Shown: positions 16,429-25,110, numbered from the stretch's first letter. The stretch is DNA of 64,000 nucleotides from Paenibacillus odorifer (GCF_000758725.1 NZ_CP009428.1:2914001-2978000); one strand, 5' to 3'. Notes: generated from the sequence alone by a model not told the origin. A program made the numbers and translations.

Positions 16429-17565
16429 TTAGCTTTCTACAGGGCTGTTGCTGGATACATCAGATTGGAGCCGTTTCTCTGGCCAAGAAATAACATGAGA
16501 AGTTTGACTTAGTTTCTCATATATTAGCTGAGTTTCTTTTTTGAATATACTAATGACTAAATGAATAAAGAAAGCCAAGTCTATCAATAGAACAAACAGA
16601 TGAATAAGCATATTCCATACGGAGGAAAGATGCCCTAGAAGGGCGGAATCAAGCAAAAGAGAGTGAATCCCAAGCAGCAACCAATATAGCAGGCCATATC
16701 TGAGCATCAGAGCCCAGAAAAAAGCATGATTCCCGCTGCTCTTCACCCGAATCCGCACCATCCATTTCCCTAAGGTCCGTCCGCCCGTGAGAGCCGGAAC
16801 AAGCATGAAGTAAATACCAGTTACAATCCAGAAGGCAGCTTTTATATCGAATCCGAAGAGTACCCCAAACCCGATGCTCCACACCATACTATCGATTAGA
16901 AAAGCTATTCCTCTGCGGGTATAGGAGACTCTTTTGGCAGAGCGGTTAATGTTTGTATCCAGTTGTTCTATACGTGGCAATAGCCCGGAGATCCAAATGG
17001 AAATTCGAAATCCAAAGATTCCTCCGATTGTGTTGGTAATGAGATCATCGACATCAAAAAGACGGTAAGGATGATCGAAGAAACCGTAAATCCCTGTAAT
17101 CTGCGTGATCTCAAAGGACAGGGAAAAGGCAAAGGATAGTAGAATGCACACGACCCAGCGTGTACGAAAATAATAGCCCAGAAACATTCCAAACGGTACG
17201 GTCAATGCAACGTTAAAAATGACCTGTAAAAATGCAGGCTCACGCAGTAATGACCAGTAGGTAGAGATTTGATCAGGGATGATCGTCGATCCATCCACAA
17301 TATCCTGAATAAATTGAAGGGGAATGAATTGGACGATACTCCCAGAAGGTGCAGCATTGTGCCGGGAGGATGGAAAAGGAAGCAAGACTAGAAAATAAGC
17401 GTTCATCAGATAGAGCAGCAGCAGATATAGGATTAAAGCTCTAAGCTTATGTATATAGCCATGTCTGCGGTATTGTACGATAAGAAAAGGAAGTGTGAAG
17501 AACAGCGCTGCTATTGGAAACATCATGAACGCATACGAAATTGGAAAAAAGTACGAATGAAACAT
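16429..17565 (-). CDS. VanZ-RDD two-domain membrane protein
   Basis: 378 residues. The first about 200 carry the VanZ-like domain (five hydrophobic segments, with NVALTVPFGMFLGYY and DVDDLITNTIGGIFGF). The following about 150 carry an RDD domain with its Arg in RRGIAFLIDSM and the GRTLGKWMVRIRV stretch. VanZ proteins are linked to low-level teicoplanin resistance, RDD proteins to ion transport; the fusion has no assigned role. It may be co-transcribed with the serine hydrolase downstream (87 bp gap). Confidence 0.85.
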   Translation of the reverse strand: MFHSYFFPISYAFMMFPIAALFFTLPFLIVQYRRHGYIHKLRALILYLLLLYLMNAYFLVLLPFPSSRHNAAPSGSIVQFIPLQFIQDIVDGSTIIPDQISTYWSLLREPAFLQVIFNVALTVPFGMFLGYYFRTRWVVCILLSFAFSLSFEITQITGIYGFFDHPYRLFDVDDLITNTIGGIFGFRISIWISGLLPRIEQLDTNINRSAKRVSYTRRGIAFLIDSMVWSIGFGVLFGFDIKAAFWIVTGIYFMLVPALTGGRTLGKWMVRIRVKSSGNHAFFWALMLRYGLLYWLLLGIHSLLLDSALLGHLSSVWNMLIHLFVLLIDLAFFIHLVISIFKKETQLIYEKLSQTSHVISWPEKRLQSDVSSNSPVES

Positions 17566-17717
17566 AAGTCACCTGCCGTGGAATTGTTTTTATAAGAAAT
17601 TTGACTCTACTTGGAAATTAGCTATCCCCGGCTCATTATAAGTTTTTATGATAGGGAACTCAACTAATTTATCGAACGTTTCCGGCATACATATGTCTAT
17701 GAAGGAGCGTGAAGTGG

Positions 17718-18065
17718 ATGGAGAAAAAGGTTCAGCAGTATTATCGGCTCAAGCAAAAGCAAAAAGATATTGAAAAAGAATTGGCCGAGCTTCGTCAGGA
17801 TATTTTAAATTATTGTAGTGAGCAGGAAACCACCGAGACTGAAATTGGCAGCTATAAAGTGAAGCTGGTCGTGCAAAACCGCAAAGAATATGATGATGCA
17901 AAGTTATATGAGACCTTATCGGACCCTGAAGTGTGGCGTTTGCTCTCCAAATCAGATCCGGCAAAGGTGGCAAGCTTGACCAAGTTGAATGTAATTTCAG
18001 AGGATAAAATCATGCATACTTATGCTTTGAAGACCGTAACACTGCTACAGGTGGATAAAAAATAG
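17718..18065 (+). CDS. Small coiled-coil protein of unknown function
   Basis: 115 residues. ATG 17718 is chosen over GTG 17709 because the GAAGGAG site sits 10 bases before it and only one base before the GTG. Residues 1-40 (LKQKQKDIEKELAELRQDIL) should form a coiled coil, followed by a beta-rich part (GSYKVKLVVQNRKEYDD). I do not recognise the family; the layout recalls small phage recombination accessory proteins but nothing firm supports that. Own weak terminator. Confidence 0.65.
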   Translation: MEKKVQQYYRLKQKQKDIEKELAELRQDILNYCSEQETTETEIGSYKVKLVVQNRKEYDDAKLYETLSDPEVWRLLSKSDPAKVASLTKLNVISEDKIMHTYALKTVTLLQVDKK

Positions 18066-18076
18066 TGATTCAAGTG

Positions 18077-18106
18077 AGCGGTTCCTTGTGGGAGCCGCTT
18101 TATTTG
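18077..18106 (+). terminator. Probable terminator
   Basis: AGCGGTTCC pairs imperfectly with GGGAGCCGCT around a short loop, followed by TTTATTT. Confidence 0.55.
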
Positions 18107-18168
18107 GCTGATAACTGTCCAGATTAAGGAAATATGTTACAGTATTAGGGTAGAAGGGAGGTTGAATA

Positions 18169-18627
18169 GTGAAAAAAATAATCATCGGAGGCGTCATGGG
18201 CTTAACGATTTTACTTTTTTTCTTCTTTATTTTGCAGCATAATAATCAATCACTTGAGGTGAAACCGGAAGTTCTGTTCCCAACAGCGGAATACAGGGTG
18301 ACTGATAGTAGTGCTCCAGGATTACCTATGCTTATAACTGCTGAAGGGGCGAATGTTATTAAGATACAGGCTACGTCCGGCAATTTATTGTTATGGAACC
18401 CCCCTGACTACAAGGTGCATAACAAAGGTCTTGAGCTGAAAATCAAATCTGGAGATCAAATTTATTGGAGTCCAATGGATGGAAAGAATAAACAAATAAA
18501 TGAGCCTCAGGATACCAAGATCATAGTGATTGCTTACCATAATGATAAGCAGATCGGAACGTCCATTGTAGAGATTCATAAGAATGCTCTAGGTGTCTAT
18601 ACAGGGGAAATACCTGAAGTGAAGTAA
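18169..18627 (+). CDS. Membrane-anchored or secreted protein of unknown function
   Basis: 152 residues from a GTG with a GGGAGG site. One N-terminal hydrophobic segment (IIIGGVMGLTILLFFFFIL) serves as signal anchor; the rest is a beta-rich extracellular domain of about 125 residues. No known family recognised. It stands alone between the coiled-coil protein and ampS. Confidence 0.65.
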   Translation: MKKIIIGGVMGLTILLFFFFILQHNNQSLEVKPEVLFPTAEYRVTDSSAPGLPMLITAEGANVIKIQATSGNLLLWNPPDYKVHNKGLELKIKSGDQIYWSPMDGKNKQINEPQDTKIIVIAYHNDKQIGTSIVEIHKNALGVYTGEIPEVK

Positions 18628-18731
18628 CTGAGAATCTAAATCGAATCGCAACTATCCTCGTTTTGCGTTAAAATAAGAAGTGAAGCTGACCGAGTGCTTA
18701 TAGCAACCCTAGAGATGGAGGAAGAGAATTC

Positions 18732-19964
18732 ATGAAAGATTTTGAAGTAATGCTGGAGAAATACGCGAACCTAGTTGTAAAAGTAGGAGTAAATGTACAG
18801 CCTGGACAAGTCCTTATGGTACATGCACCGATAGAAACCGCAGAACTTACTCGCTTGATTGTAGCGAAAGCCTATGAAGCGGGAGCAAAATATGTAATTG
18901 TTGACTGGGACGATGAAGCAACTACACGGATCCGTTATGAAAAAGCCCCAGAGGATTCTTTCGATTACTATCCACAGTGGCAGGCTGAGATGATGGAGAA
19001 ATTCGCGGAAGAAAATGGTGCCATCTTACATATTAAAGTACCTGATCCGGAACTGTTTAATGGCATTGATTCTTCTAAGGTATCTAGAGCAGTCAAAGCA
19101 GCAGCTGTTGCTCGCAAGAACTACTCCAAATATACTCGGAACAGCAAAATCAGCTGGTCTCTGGTCAAAGCGCCAACACGTGCTTGGGCGAACAAGGTTT
19201 TTGCCGATCTTCCTGAAGAAGAGCGGGTAGAGGCGATGTGGGAAGCTGTATTCCAGATGAATCGTGTGGGCAGCGATGATCCGGTAGCTGCTTGGAGAGA
19301 GCATATTGGTCAGTTGAAAGAAAGTCAGGATAGAATGAACGCTAAACGTTATAAAAGCCTGCATTACCGTGCTCCGGGAACGGATCTGCATGTAGAGCTT
19401 CCGGAAGGCCATTTATGGCGCGGGGGTGGCGGTGAGAATGATAAAGGTGTTTATTTTGTTGCTAATATGCCAACAGAAGAGATTTATTCCATGCCCCATC
19501 GTACTGGAGTGAATGGCACAGTTAGAAGCACGCTCCCTCTTAATTTGAATGGACGTTTAGTTGAAGGACTTTCATTCACTTTTGAAAAGGGGAAAGTCGT
19601 AGCTTATGAAGCTGAATCCGGACGCGAGCATTTAACCTCACTGCTGGCAACGGATGAAGGTGCATCTTATCTAGGAGAAGTAGCCTTAGTGCAGCATGAT
19701 TCTCCAATCTCTCGCTTGAACCGCATTTTTTACAATACAGGGATTGATGAGAATGCCTCCTGCCATTTCGCGTTAGGAAGTGCTTATCCTGTAAATATTG
19801 AAGGCGGCACAAAGCTTACGAACGAAGAGCTTGTGGCTAGAGGAGCTAATGTCAGCTTAACTCATGTCGATTTTATGATCGGTTCAGCAGAGCTGGATAT
19901 TGACGGAGAGCTGGCGGACGGCACGATTGAACCCGTATTCCGTAAGGGAAATTGGGTGTTGTAA
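18732..19964 (+). CDS. ampS: M29-family aminopeptidase (AmpS/AmpT type)
   Basis: 410 residues, normal for this family. Metal-site residues are seen as Glu in NMPTEEIYSMPHR, Glu in YLGEVALV, Tyr and His in IFYNTGIDENASCHFALG, and His/Asp in SLTHVDFMIG. These two-metal enzymes remove N-terminal residues from peptides in the cytoplasm. A GGAGGAAG site is present. Single gene with a strong terminator shared with convergent trpS. Confidence 0.93.
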   Translation: MKDFEVMLEKYANLVVKVGVNVQPGQVLMVHAPIETAELTRLIVAKAYEAGAKYVIVDWDDEATTRIRYEKAPEDSFDYYPQWQAEMMEKFAEENGAILHIKVPDPELFNGIDSSKVSRAVKAAAVARKNYSKYTRNSKISWSLVKAPTRAWANKVFADLPEEERVEAMWEAVFQMNRVGSDDPVAAWREHIGQLKESQDRMNAKRYKSLHYRAPGTDLHVELPEGHLWRGGGGENDKGVYFVANMPTEEIYSMPHRTGVNGTVRSTLPLNLNGRLVEGLSFTFEKGKVVAYEAESGREHLTSLLATDEGASYLGEVALVQHDSPISRLNRIFYNTGIDENASCHFALGSAYPVNIEGGTKLTNEELVARGANVSLTHVDFMIGSAELDIDGELADGTIEPVFRKGNWVL

Positions 19965-19971
19965 GGAGAAG

Positions 19972-20011
19972 AAAAAAGCCGGATCTCTTCCAATGAGCTT
20001 CCGGCTTTTTT
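19972..20011. terminator. Bidirectional rho-independent terminator
   Basis: AAAAAAGCCGG pairs with CCGGCTTTTTT around an 18-base loop, serving both ampS and trpS. Confidence 0.9.
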
Positions 20012-20032
20012 GAGTACCTATAAATATCATTT

Positions 20033-21028
20033 TTAGATTGAAAAATAGTTAAGACTCATAGCCTCACGTACTTCGGCCATTGTTTCCTGAGCAATGCTGC
20101 GGGCATGCTGTGTTCCAGAGATTAAGATTTCCTGCACAAGCTTGGGCTTAGTAGCATAATAGGAACGCCGCTCTCGCATCGGTTCTATAAGCTGATCTAG
20201 AGCTGTCGAAATCAACTGTTTGCAAGCAGAACAACCCATGGTACCCCGCTCACAGCCTTCACGAATTTCGGTTACCCCCGCTGAGCGAAAAGCACCATGA
20301 TAAGCAAAAATAGGACAGATATCTGGATGTCCAGGATCATTTTTATGCACACGCGCAGGATCGGTTGTGGCTTTTCTTATCTTGAAGGTGATTTCTTCCT
20401 TAGTGGAGTCCAGCTCGATGGCATTGCCAAGGCTTTTACTCATTTTAGCGTTGCCATCCGTACCCACAAGTCTCGGCGTCTCACTGATCAGCGCTTTGGG
20501 TTCCACCAGTATCGGGCTGTACAGCTCGTTGAATCTGCGGACGATTTTGCGGGTTAATTCCAGATGGGGGAGCTGGTCTTCTCCTACAGGAATGATCGTT
20601 GCTTTACAAAAAGTTATGTCAGCAGTCTGACTAACTGGATAACCTAGAAAACCGTAATACAATTCATCTAAGCTGGAATTTTTTGATTCGGCTTTAATCG
20701 TGGGATTATGCCGTAAAGAATTCACAGTAACAAACATAGAGAACAAGATGGTCAGCTCTGCGATTTCAGGGATCATCGATTGAATAAATATAGTTGTTTT
20801 TTCCGGATTTATACCTGCAGATAAATAGTCCAGTGTGATCTCATGCAGATGTTGACCCAGCAGCTGCGGACGATCAAAATGGGTCGTTAGGGCTTGAATA
20901 TCCGCTAAAAACACAAAAGTTTCATATTGCTCCTGAAGGGCTACTCGGGTCTGCAAGCTGCCGGCGTAATGGCCAAGGTGAAGCTTTCCAGTCACTCGAT
21001 CTCCAGTTAAGACACGTTCGTTCATCAT
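20033..21028 (-). CDS. trpS: Tryptophanyl-tRNA synthetase
   Basis: 331 residues from the ATG at 21028, matching the usual TrpS length. Class I signatures are GKLHLGHY (HIGH-type) and KMSKS; GYPVSQTADI and VGEDQLPHLELTR are typical of bacterial TrpRS. It charges tRNA-Trp. The start is set by AGGAGG at 21038-21043 and by GDRVTGKLHLGHY following. The reading frame stays open upstream through a short Trp-rich leader with its own excellent ribosome site and a T-box, so expression should respond to uncharged tRNA-Trp. Confidence 0.95.
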   Translation of the reverse strand: MMNERVLTGDRVTGKLHLGHYAGSLQTRVALQEQYETFVFLADIQALTTHFDRPQLLGQHLHEITLDYLSAGINPEKTTIFIQSMIPEIAELTILFSMFVTVNSLRHNPTIKAESKNSSLDELYYGFLGYPVSQTADITFCKATIIPVGEDQLPHLELTRKIVRRFNELYSPILVEPKALISETPRLVGTDGNAKMSKSLGNAIELDSTKEEITFKIRKATTDPARVHKNDPGHPDICPIFAYHGAFRSAGVTEIREGCERGTMGCSACKQLISTALDQLIEPMRERRSYYATKPKLVQEILISGTQHARSIAQETMAEVREAMSLNYFSI

Positions 21029-21094
21029 ATAAAAATTCCTCCTGTTATTTAGCATTTGGTTACACTCGAGTCGCCACCACCAGCCATCATCCAT
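21029..21094 (-). promoter_or_regulatory. In-frame leader coding segment with three consecutive Trp codons
   Basis: Minus strand: AAAGGAGGTG (21101-21110) is followed 7 bases later by ATG 21094 and codons for MDDGWWWRLECNQML; the three TGG codons span 21074-21082. There is no stop before trpS, so the segment is in frame with the synthetase and could make a 22-residue extension, or act as a ribosome-stalling leader in front of the second site AGGAGG. A Trp-rich leader after a T-box is known for Bacillus rtpLP-rtpA. Confidence 0.7.
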
Positions 21095-21116
21095 GGCCAT
21101 CACCTCCTTTAAATGA

Positions 21117-21422
21117 CAAAAAAACCTCATCCAATAAGGACGAAGTTGTCGTGGTACCACCTTAAATGATCGTGTCACCTTACGATTCTTGGCTTCCGAT
21201 CTTCTCTTACCTGTACGGAGAGGTTGAATTAATTCTCGATACAGGTCCCTTGATAACGGCGGGAACCCCGGTTTTCCCTACTGCATCCATTAAGATAGTT
21301 CGGAAAAACAACTATAAAGGCCATTCGAGCATACGCTGGTCACCGGTTCGCACCTACCACCGGCTCTCTGAAGACCATGTTCGTCTGTCTACTTACCCTT
21401 TGTCATCGTTGTTCATGATATG
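21117..21422 (-). promoter_or_regulatory. T-box riboswitch (tRNA-Trp) with terminator
   Basis: The T-box core AAGGTGGTACCACG lies at 21150-21163 on the minus strand. Directly after it comes a terminator stem ACTTCGTCC-TTATT-GGATGAGGT (21125-21147) and seven T. Further upstream the leader contains a likely specifier UGG in the context GAATGGCC (21321-21323), which matches tRNA-Trp. Uncharged tRNA-Trp should favour the antiterminator and transcription of trpS. Confidence 0.93.
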
Positions 21423-21428
21423 TGAATT

Positions 21429-21457
21429 ATTGTAATTCTGAACAGGGGTGTTGTCAA
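21429..21457 (-). promoter_or_regulatory. Sigma-A promoter of the trpS leader
   Basis: On the minus strand TTGACA (21452-21457) and TACAAT (21429-21434) are separated by exactly 17 bases, giving a start near 21422 and a leader of about 300 nt before the T-box terminator. Confidence 0.8.
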
Positions 21458-21612
21458 TGAGTGGAAATCGTATGGTGATTGACAAGGTAACTAGGTTTAT
21501 TTGATCTAGCAAAGTATACCTTAAATGTATATAATCATCAGGAATTTAGTCCAATCTATCATTGCGGATTCACAATATACTACTCTATAACCTTGAAATG
21601 GAGTGATGATAA

Positions 21613-22038
21613 ATGGCGACAATAATAAGTTATGGGTCACAGGCAAAAATCCCGTTAGATCCGTTTACTACAGCTATAACGGTTGCAGGGATTCCTGGAG
21701 CTGGAGCGGGTCTAGCCACAGCGCAAGTAAATATTAGTCCGGCTAATCCGGCTTCTTTCTCCAGTAGAGTCGAGTTAAATGGTAGTTTTAGTCTTACTGC
21801 ACTTGCTAATAGCCAATTTCTTGTTATCATCCGACGAGCTGGAGTCGATATTTATAGATCCTTTTATCGTTTTACTACTATTACTGATATTCAATTAAGT
21901 GCTCAGTGGGTTGATGGTGCTTATATTGGAGTCCACAACTATGAATTGGTAATTCAGAATGATAGCAACTTGCCTATAAATCTATTTGGACCCATATCAT
22001 TCACAGCAACTGCTATTGGAGGAGAGGGCGTAATTTAA
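21613..22038 (+). CDS. Exosporium-like beta-rich surface protein (family uncertain)
   Basis: 141 residues, no cysteine, no signal peptide, with a GGAGTGATG site. From about residue 50 the strands (RVELNGSFSLTAL, FLVIIRRAGVDIYRSF, YELVIQNDSNLPINLFGP, ISFTATAIGG) resemble a jelly-roll family of Bacillus spore outer-layer proteins as I remember them; this is a weak match. AATATACTA upstream near 21577 differs by one base from the sigma-E/K -10 pattern. Monocistronic with a clear terminator. Confidence 0.6.
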   Translation: MATIISYGSQAKIPLDPFTTAITVAGIPGAGAGLATAQVNISPANPASFSSRVELNGSFSLTALANSQFLVIIRRAGVDIYRSFYRFTTITDIQLSAQWVDGAYIGVHNYELVIQNDSNLPINLFGPISFTATAIGGEGVI

Positions 22039-22084
22039 GTTATGTTCCTATGCGCCATTCAAGGGACGGGTGAATCAAAGCTTT

Positions 22085-22121
22085 GGACAGTTGAATCGAT
22101 CTGATTCAGCTGTCCTTTTTT
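22085..22121 (+). terminator. Rho-independent terminator
   Basis: GGACAG-T-TGAATC pairs with GATTCA-G-CTGTCC, followed by six T. Confidence 0.85.
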
Positions 22122-22188
22122 CATGAACGTATAATTGAAGTGCAACTCTCGCAGCATAAATATCCAACCATACCCTTGATAGAGCGGT

Positions 22189-22572
22189 TTATTTATTTAA
22201 AATGTTATCCTCTAAAACAGCGTATTTATCGCCGAATTGCTTAATGATATGTTGTTCTCCCCAATTACATAATGCAGTCAAAATATCGCTTAAACTATCA
22301 CCATATTCACTAAGCTCGTATTCTACTTTTGGTGGAACCTGATTATAAACAATTCGGTTGATGATTCCATCTGCCTCAAGCTCGCGTAGCTGCTGGGTTA
22401 ACATTTTTTGAGTAATGCCGGGCATCAACTGTTTTAACTCGGAGGTGCGTTTTTTGCCATGAGTTAAATGACATAGAATTACGCATTTCCATTTCCCTCC
22501 GATGACCTCTAGTGTGGCTTCAACAGAAATATTGTATTTTTTCTTGACAGTTGTTGTTGGTGTTGTTGTCAT
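22189..22572 (-). CDS. HxlR-family transcriptional regulator
   Basis: 127 residues. ATG 22572 is chosen for its GGAGGTTATC site; an in-frame ATG 12 bases earlier lacks one. The winged helix contains the family hallmarks TLEVIGGKWKCVILCHL, LTQQLRELEADGII and PPKVEYELSEYG. The conserved N-terminal Cys of redox-sensing YodB/HypR-type members is not obvious; one Cys lies in KWKCVI. Two GTAC-type inverted repeats lie directly upstream, suggesting autoregulation. No oxidoreductase target is adjacent. Confidence 0.9.
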   Translation of the reverse strand: MTTTPTTTVKKKYNISVEATLEVIGGKWKCVILCHLTHGKKRTSELKQLMPGITQKMLTQQLRELEADGIINRIVYNQVPPKVEYELSEYGDSLSDILTALCNWGEQHIIKQFGDKYAVLEDNILNK

Positions 22573-22591
22573 GATAACCTCCATGGTATGG

Positions 22592-22624
22592 GTACTTTTT
22601 AGTACCTATGGCACTTTTAAGTGC
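22592..22624. promoter_or_regulatory. Tandem inverted repeats, candidate HxlR operator
   Basis: GTACTTTTTAGTAC (22592-22605) and GCACTTTTAAGTGC (22611-22624) are two palindromes in a row, beginning 20 bases upstream of the HxlR start. Their TACT/AGTA arms resemble YodB-type sites. Confidence 0.55.
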
Positions 22625-22730
22625 GTACTATTGATTATGTCCAATTTAACCTATCATAACATTTTTCGTTCAATTTTTATAGAATGCTATAATTTAGAGA
22701 GCTTTTGGCAAAAAAGTTAAACGAAACAAA

Positions 22731-22754
22731 AACCGTTTCTATACCTCCCCCGTC
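22731..22754 (+). promoter_or_regulatory. Candidate ECF-type promoter
   Basis: AACC at 22731 and CGTC at 22751 are 16 bases apart, the spacing of ECF promoters of the TGAAAC-N16-CGTC type. It lies 40 bases before the ECF sigma gene and would make it autoregulated. Confidence 0.45.
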
Positions 22755-22795
22755 TTAATCTATGAAAGGTTGAAGAGGGGAGGCTAAGGAAGGAC

Positions 22796-23332
22796 ATGAC
22801 GATGACTAATGCAGAAATGAAAAAAGTAACGATTCTTGATACTCGGAGCGAGACGGATTTTTACGATTCGATATTGGTACATAGAGAACAACTGTACAGT
22901 ATTGCTTATAGTTACTTGCGGAACCGAAACGATGCGCTGGAAGCGATGCAGGAAATGACTTGCCGGGCCTGGATTAAAAGAAAAACATTAAAGGACCCCA
23001 AAGCATTCAAATCATGGATTATTCGAATTCTAATTTATGTCTGTATAGATGAACAAAGACGAAGAAAACGTTCCATGCCGCTGGTAGATGAAAGAATAGG
23101 AGAACAGGTCACACATATTGGCCATCATCGGATGGAAATGTTGTGGGCACTTGAGCAGGTTAAGCCCAAGTATCGCCATGTGCTGCTGCTAAAATACTAC
23201 AACGATATGACCTTGACTGAGATCGCTAACATTATGAATAAACCCGAGGGAACGGTTAAGACTTGGCAGCATAAAGGGCTCAAGCAGTTGCGAACCATCA
23301 TAAAGAATCGGGGTGAATGGAACAATGAGTAG
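22796..23332 (+). CDS. ECF RNA polymerase sigma factor
   Basis: 178 residues with sigma region 2 (LYSIAYSYLRNRNDALEAMQEM, RAWIKR, FKSWIIRILIYVCIDEQRRRKR) and region 4 (LLLKYYNDMTLTEIANIMNKPEGTVKTWQHKG). It would direct RNA polymerase to stress promoters. The stop overlaps the start of the DUF4179 anti-sigma-like gene by 8 bp, so translation is coupled. An ECF-like promoter precedes it. The signal is unknown. Confidence 0.92.
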   Translation: MTMTNAEMKKVTILDTRSETDFYDSILVHREQLYSIAYSYLRNRNDALEAMQEMTCRAWIKRKTLKDPKAFKSWIIRILIYVCIDEQRRRKRSMPLVDERIGEQVTHIGHHRMEMLWALEQVKPKYRHVLLLKYYNDMTLTEIANIMNKPEGTVKTWQHKGLKQLRTIIKNRGEWNNE

Positions 23333-24446
23333 TCAAGAGGAGCTTGCCATGTTAAGCGATGCCGAACGTATCCCACAAGAACAAAAAATAGAGAATGCAG
23401 CCGCTCAAATCTATGCGATCCAAGCAGGCTTGGAATTAGGCAAGAAACGTGGCAGAAGGTTAATGTTCACAAAAAGCGCGATGTCTGTGCTGGCGGCTGC
23501 AATGATGATAGCGGGCCTGCTGTTCTTCAATCCAACCCAGCTGATGCCACAGCAAGGGACTTCGAGTGCTGAAACGTTCGATTGGGGCGTATTGGAGCCT
23601 TTTAAAACATTGGCTGCAGCTGATATTGATGCTCTTACTTTAGAGTCTGCAATCCGGAATGATTATGTACAAATCGTTAATAAGAGTGCTGAATCAAATG
23701 GATATAAAATTACTCTGAATGCTGTGCTTGCTGATGAAAACAAAATCATGCTGCTGTATACAGGAACAACAAGTGATGGTCAGGAAGTGTACAGTGTAAA
23801 TAGTGTGAAGCTGACAGATGCTGAAACTGGACGAGATGTAATGGAGGAGAATGGGAATAGAGGCGGAATGGGAGCACACGCAGAGGGAACCATATATACT
23901 TGGCTCGGCAAAACTGCATTTTCACTGGACCGAAATAAACCAAGACCAACAGACGTAGTGGCGGATTTTCAGATTGCCTCTGTAGACCCGGGAATGTTAA
24001 GTAAACCGAAAACAGGAACGGTTTTATCTGACATGCGGTATTCTGATCGTTTAAAAGTAAACTTCTCTATTGATCCTAAGTTTTGGGAGCTGAAGACGGA
24101 GACGTTAGTTGTGGACCACCCTTTCAAAATTGACGGACAGGAAGTAAAACTAGCCGAAGTCGAGCTTTCTCCGTTAAGCATAGCGCTCAAATTTACGATA
24201 AATGAGGAATTGAAAACGGATTGGATCGTCCGAAATGAACTGTTTCAAAAGCTCCCCTATGAATTAACTGCGCAGGTTGGGAAGCACGACATTAAAATTA
24301 ATCCGAATTCTGGTAGTGGAGCTGATGATGGATTTATAAGTTACTTCAGCAGCAATGTGTTGGATCACCCGAAGTCACTGCGTTTGAAGCTTAGTGCGGG
24401 GGCAGATCGAGAGAAAGAAGAGTATATTGATATTCTGAAAAAATGA
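23325..24446 (+). CDS. DUF4179-domain anti-sigma-like membrane protein
   Basis: 373 residues. ATG 23325 is chosen over GTG 23313 because GGGGTGA sits 8 bases before it. A cytoplasmic N-terminal part of about 50 residues is followed by one membrane segment (SVLAAAMMIAGLLFF) and a large extracellular region with the DUF4179 domain (about 80-230) and a second beta-rich domain. Proteins of this type usually hold the neighbouring ECF sigma factor inactive at the membrane. The overlap with the sigma gene supports this. Confidence 0.85.
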   Translation: MSSQEELAMLSDAERIPQEQKIENAAAQIYAIQAGLELGKKRGRRLMFTKSAMSVLAAAMMIAGLLFFNPTQLMPQQGTSSAETFDWGVLEPFKTLAAADIDALTLESAIRNDYVQIVNKSAESNGYKITLNAVLADENKIMLLYTGTTSDGQEVYSVNSVKLTDAETGRDVMEENGNRGGMGAHAEGTIYTWLGKTAFSLDRNKPRPTDVVADFQIASVDPGMLSKPKTGTVLSDMRYSDRLKVNFSIDPKFWELKTETLVVDHPFKIDGQEVKLAEVELSPLSIALKFTINEELKTDWIVRNELFQKLPYELTAQVGKHDIKINPNSGSGADDGFISYFSSNVLDHPKSLRLKLSAGADREKEEYIDILKK

Positions 24447-24491
24447 GCGGTAAGCGATATTAGTGAATATGCGTTGGAAGTCGTAATATAG

Positions 24492-24518
24492 AAAAAGGCC
24501 GCTGGTTGCGGCCTTTTT
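24492..24518 (+). terminator. Rho-independent terminator
   Basis: AAAAAGGCCGC / GCGGCCTTTTT with a 5-base loop, ending the sigma/anti-sigma operon. Confidence 0.92.
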
Positions 24519-24639
24519 GTTATTGTTGGGACATTATACTAACTTTGTGAACGACCATTAACACCAAATTCGTCACTTGTTAATGAGGACAAACTCCTAA
24601 TGCTCCTATCGGGACTGTATGTGCATAATGCTCTTCAGG

Positions 24640-24770
24640 GGCTACAGGCTCTTTATGTTCCTCAGGCTTCTCACGTTTCACAGGCTTCTCACGTTTCACA
24701 GGCTCTTCATGTTCTCAGGCTCCACATGTTTCACAGGTTTCTCATGTTCCTCATGTTTCTCACGCGCGTA
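24640..24770. repeat. Short imperfect tandem repeats (TTTCACAGGCTTCTCACG type)
   Basis: Units built of TTCTCACGTTTCACAGGC, CTCATGTTCCTCATGTTTC and variants recur about every 18-25 bases. No gene is visible here. Confidence 0.7.
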
Positions 24771-25110
24771 ACACTCCTAACGGACTGTATTGCAACTATT
24801 TTGGCTTTTTTGACCATTTTGCTGAGTTTTCGGACTGCATAGCTCTTATTGGTCTAAATCCACACCAAAATTAAGCATATTGGGTTGAATAGCTGCATCT
24901 GAGTCCGATAGCACTGCGAAATGCCCGGATTTTTCGAAATAAGGGCTCCTGAGTCCGAACCATCTGGCCTCGTAAATACTGCACTGTAAACTGTAAACTC
25001 GCCATCTGACCTCGTAAATACTGCACAGTAAACTGTAAAACACCGTCTGAGCGTCTTAGATATTTCGGCAGAACAAAAGTGGCGTTAGTGCGGTACAAAA
25101 GTGTTGCTAA
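24738..25110. repeat. 373-bp direct repeat, copy 1
   Basis: From TTTCTCATGTTCCTC to about GTGCGGTACAAAAGTGTTG. Copy 2 starts exactly 403 bp later and differs at only a few bases near the end. Each copy holds an inner repeat CCTCGTAAATACTGCAC followed by GTAAACTGTAAA. No coding gene: the open frames on the other strand are low-complexity and identical in both copies. Confidence 0.92.

Noticed and set aside
21029..21178. N-terminal extension of trpS back to 21178
   Set aside because: That reading would translate the T-box and terminator. The ribosome site at 21038-21043 and family length set the start at 21028; only the leader from 21094 has its own site.
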